Positions 62,529 to 64,000 of a stretch of 64,000 nt of DNA are shown here, in pieces. The notes under the pieces are model-generated. The model saw only the letters and a list, made by a program, of their open reading frames with translations. It did no database searches and was not told the DNA's origin. A program made the position numbers and the translations under genes. The stretch lies in contig NZ_LBCQ02000001.1 of assembly GCF_001014615.2 (NCBI RefSeq), forward strand, positions 310,001 to 374,000, written 5' to 3'. The DNA is from Aquamicrobium sp. LC103. GTDB taxonomy: Bacteria > Pseudomonadota > Alphaproteobacteria > Rhizobiales > Rhizobiaceae. Position 1 is the stretch's first letter; the number at the start of each line of letters is the position of its first letter.

Positions 62529-63398
62529 CTAGCGCAGCACCTTGGCCGTCGGCGCTTCGCCCGTGGAAGCCGTCTGCCGCGTGTCGCGCCACCGCGACAG
62601 GGCGAACGCGCCGATGAACACGATGGTCATCAGGAGGACGATGGTCGGGCCCGGAGCGCTGTCGATGAAGAAGGCGAGATAGACCCCGCCGAAGGCGCAG
62701 GCCATGGCGACCAGCGTCGACGTGACGAGCATCCGCTCGAACCGCTTCGTCAGGAGGAACGCGATCGCGCCCGGCGCGATCAGCATGGCGATCGCCAGGA
62801 TGATGCCGACCGCCGTCAGCGCGCCGACGATGGTGAGCGAGATGACCGCGAGCAGCCCGTAATGCAGGAAGCGCACCGGCAGGCCGATCGCACGGGCGTG
62901 CTGCGCGTCGAAGGCCTGCAGCAGCAGGTCGCGGCGGAACAGCCCCACCGCGAGCAGCGTCGCCGCCGCGATGACGCCGGCCTGCGCGATGTCGCCCCAG
63001 GTCACGCCCAGCATGTCGCCGAACAGGATGTGATCGAGATGAACCTCGGTCTCGATGGCGATGTAGAGCACGATGCCGAGACCGAACATGCCGGAAAAGA
63101 CGACGCCCATGACGGTGTCTTCCTTGACGCGGCTGTTGTCCTTGAGGAAGCCGGTCAGGAGCGCGCAGACCATGCCGGCGGCGAATGCCCCGAGCGCCAG
63201 CGGCAGGCCGGCGATATAGGCGAGCACGATGCCCGGCAGCACGGCGTGGCTGATCGCGTCGCCCATCAGCGACCATCCCTTGAGCACGAGGAAGGACGAC
63301 AGCAGCCCCATCGGCGCCGCCACCAGCAGCGCGATGACGAAGGCCTGCTGCATGAACGGGAAGGCGAAGGGGAGAAGAAGCGTGTCGAGGAAACTCAT
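62529..63398 (-). CDS. sitD: Manganese/iron ABC transporter permease
   Basis: 289 residues, ABC-3 family permease starting MSFLDTLLLPFAFPFMQQAF. Signatures: LKGWSLMGDAISHAVLPGIV, LKDNSRVKEDTVMGVVFSGM, and EVHLDHILFGDMLGVTWGDI. About eight helices. The gene overlaps the preceding permease by ATGA. SitABCD imports Mn(II)/Fe(II). Substrate naming rests on similarity to the Sit/Mnt group; zinc is a less likely alternative. Confidence 0.88.
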   Translation of the reverse strand: MSFLDTLLLPFAFPFMQQAFVIALLVAAPMGLLSSFLVLKGWSLMGDAISHAVLPGIVLAYIAGLPLALGAFAAGMVCALLTGFLKDNSRVKEDTVMGVVFSGMFGLGIVLYIAIETEVHLDHILFGDMLGVTWGDIAQAGVIAAATLLAVGLFRRDLLLQAFDAQHARAIGLPVRFLHYGLLAVISLTIVGALTAVGIILAIAMLIAPGAIAFLLTKRFERMLVTSTLVAMACAFGGVYLAFFIDSAPGPTIVLLMTIVFIGAFALSRWRDTRQTASTGEAPTAKVLR

Positions 63399-64000
63399 CC
63401 CTCGCCTCCCTGGAGCGCGAGCCGCGCCTGCCGGCGCGCGGCGAAATAGCCGTGCTTGGGCGCGAGGAAGAAGGCGGTGAGGAAGACGAGCGTCTGCAGC
63501 ACGACGATGATGCCGCCGGTCGCGCCGTCGATGAAATAGCTGGCATAGGCGCCGACGAAGCTCGACAGCACGCCGATCGCCACGCTGATCATGATGAGCC
63601 GCGGGAACCGGTCGGTAAGCAGATAGGCGGTCGCGCCGGGCGTGACCACCATGGCGATGACCAGGAACGCTCCCACCGTCTGCAGGGCGGCGACCGTCGA
63701 GGCCGAAAGCAGCGTGAAGAACAGGATGCGCAAGAGGCCCGGCCGCAATCCGATCGAACGCGCGTGGTTCTCGTCGAAGAAGGTGACCATCAGGTCCTTC
63801 CATTTGACCATCAGGATCGCCAGCGAGACCCCGGCGATGATGACGAGCTGGATCGTGTCGGCCGGCGTGATGGCGAGAATGTTGCCGAGCACGATGGTCT
63901 GGATGTTCACCGAGGTCGGCGACAGCGACACCATGAACAGGCCGAGGCCGAAGAAGGAGGTGAAGATCAGGCCGATGACGGCGTCTTCCCTGAGCTTCGT
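63395..64000 (-). CDS. sitC: Manganese/iron ABC transporter permease, C-terminal part (cut by window edge)
   Basis: The frame is open from 64000 down to the stop at 63395; the N-terminus lies beyond the window, and the visible segment starts TKLREDAVIGLIFTSFFGLG. It continues FMVSLSPTSVNIQTIVLGNI and AVMMVVTPGATAYLL-type segments of ABC-3 permeases. Ends overlapping sitD by four bases. Pairs with SitD. Confidence 0.88.
   Translation of the reverse strand, partial: TKLREDAVIGLIFTSFFGLGLFMVSLSPTSVNIQTIVLGNILAITPADTIQLVIIAGVSLAILMVKWKDLMVTFFDENHARSIGLRPGLLRILFFTLLSASTVAALQTVGAFLVIAMVVTPGATAYLLTDRFPRLIMISVAIGVLSSFVGAYASYFIDGATGGIIVVLQTLVFLTAFFLAPKHGYFAARRQARLALQGGEG

Overview
The window is high-GC chromosomal DNA of an alphaproteobacterium. 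The gene set points to Hyphomicrobiales, probably a Phyllobacteriaceae/Rhizobiaceae relative such as Mesorhizobium: ndvA/ndvB for cyclic beta-1,2-glucan, the smoEFGK-smoS-mtlK polyol operon, the aglEFGAK alpha-glucoside operon, DUF2849/DUF1127 proteins and typical rhizobial palindromic repeats. Genes are dense and often overlap by ATGA. I see no tRNA, rRNA, CRISPR array, transposase or phage gene. It reads as core/catabolic chromosome rather than an island.

Layout. 1-1970 (-): siroheme/sulfite assimilation (cysG, DUF2849, 5' end of a nitrite/sulfite reductase). 2166-2615 (+): host-attachment-family protein. 2687-13215 (-): ndvB then ndvA, synthesis and export of periplasmic cyclic glucan. 13504-14742 (+): MFS transporter. 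14948-22339 (+): tightly packed operon of an RpiR regulator, class III aminotransferase, beta-keto acid cleavage enzyme (BKACE), TAXI-TRAP transporter and universal stress protein. 22509-23474 (+): SorC-family regulator. 23509-25776: DUF1127 protein, divergent LysR regulator, small lipoprotein, SH3 protein. 26052-33113 (+): polyol ABC transporter and two polyol dehydrogenases; then a MarR regulator, HAD phosphatase and FGGY kinase (33344-36181). 36239-37996 (-): GFA protein, stand-alone RAM domain, alpha/beta hydrolase (probable kynurenine formamidase). 38180-53272 (+): anthraniloyl-CoA monooxygenase, SDR, MarR, enoyl-CoA hydratase, acyl-CoA dehydrogenase, 2-aminobenzoate-CoA ligase, kynureninase, tryptophan 2,3-dioxygenase, five-gene HAAT-type ABC transporter, RidA protein. 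53352-55817 (+): epimerase/SPW/VKOR-like fusion. 56002-62466 (+): agl operon. 62529-64000 (-): metal ABC permeases sitD and sitC (partial).

How the genes work together. The 37-53 kb block encodes a nearly continuous route from tryptophan through N-formylkynurenine, kynurenine and anthranilate to anthraniloyl-CoA and on into beta-oxidation-like steps, with its own transporter and MarR regulator and a double palindrome in the divergent promoter. The smo operon takes up sorbitol/mannitol-type polyols and oxidises them; a motif shared by its promoter and the promoter of the SorC regulator 3.6 kb upstream suggests that regulator controls it. The agl operon imports and hydrolyses alpha-glucosides; its promoter has a perfect LacI-family operator although no LacI gene lies in the window. 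The RpiR/BKACE operon looks like an uncharacterised catabolic system for an amino (probably beta-amino) acid.

Four families of palindromic repeats sit mainly between genes inside operons (smoE/F, smoF/G, monooxygenase/SDR, hydratase/dehydrogenase, dehydrogenase/ligase, SBP/livH, livG/livF). They often form long inverted pairs that would fold in mRNA and could tune expression within each operon.
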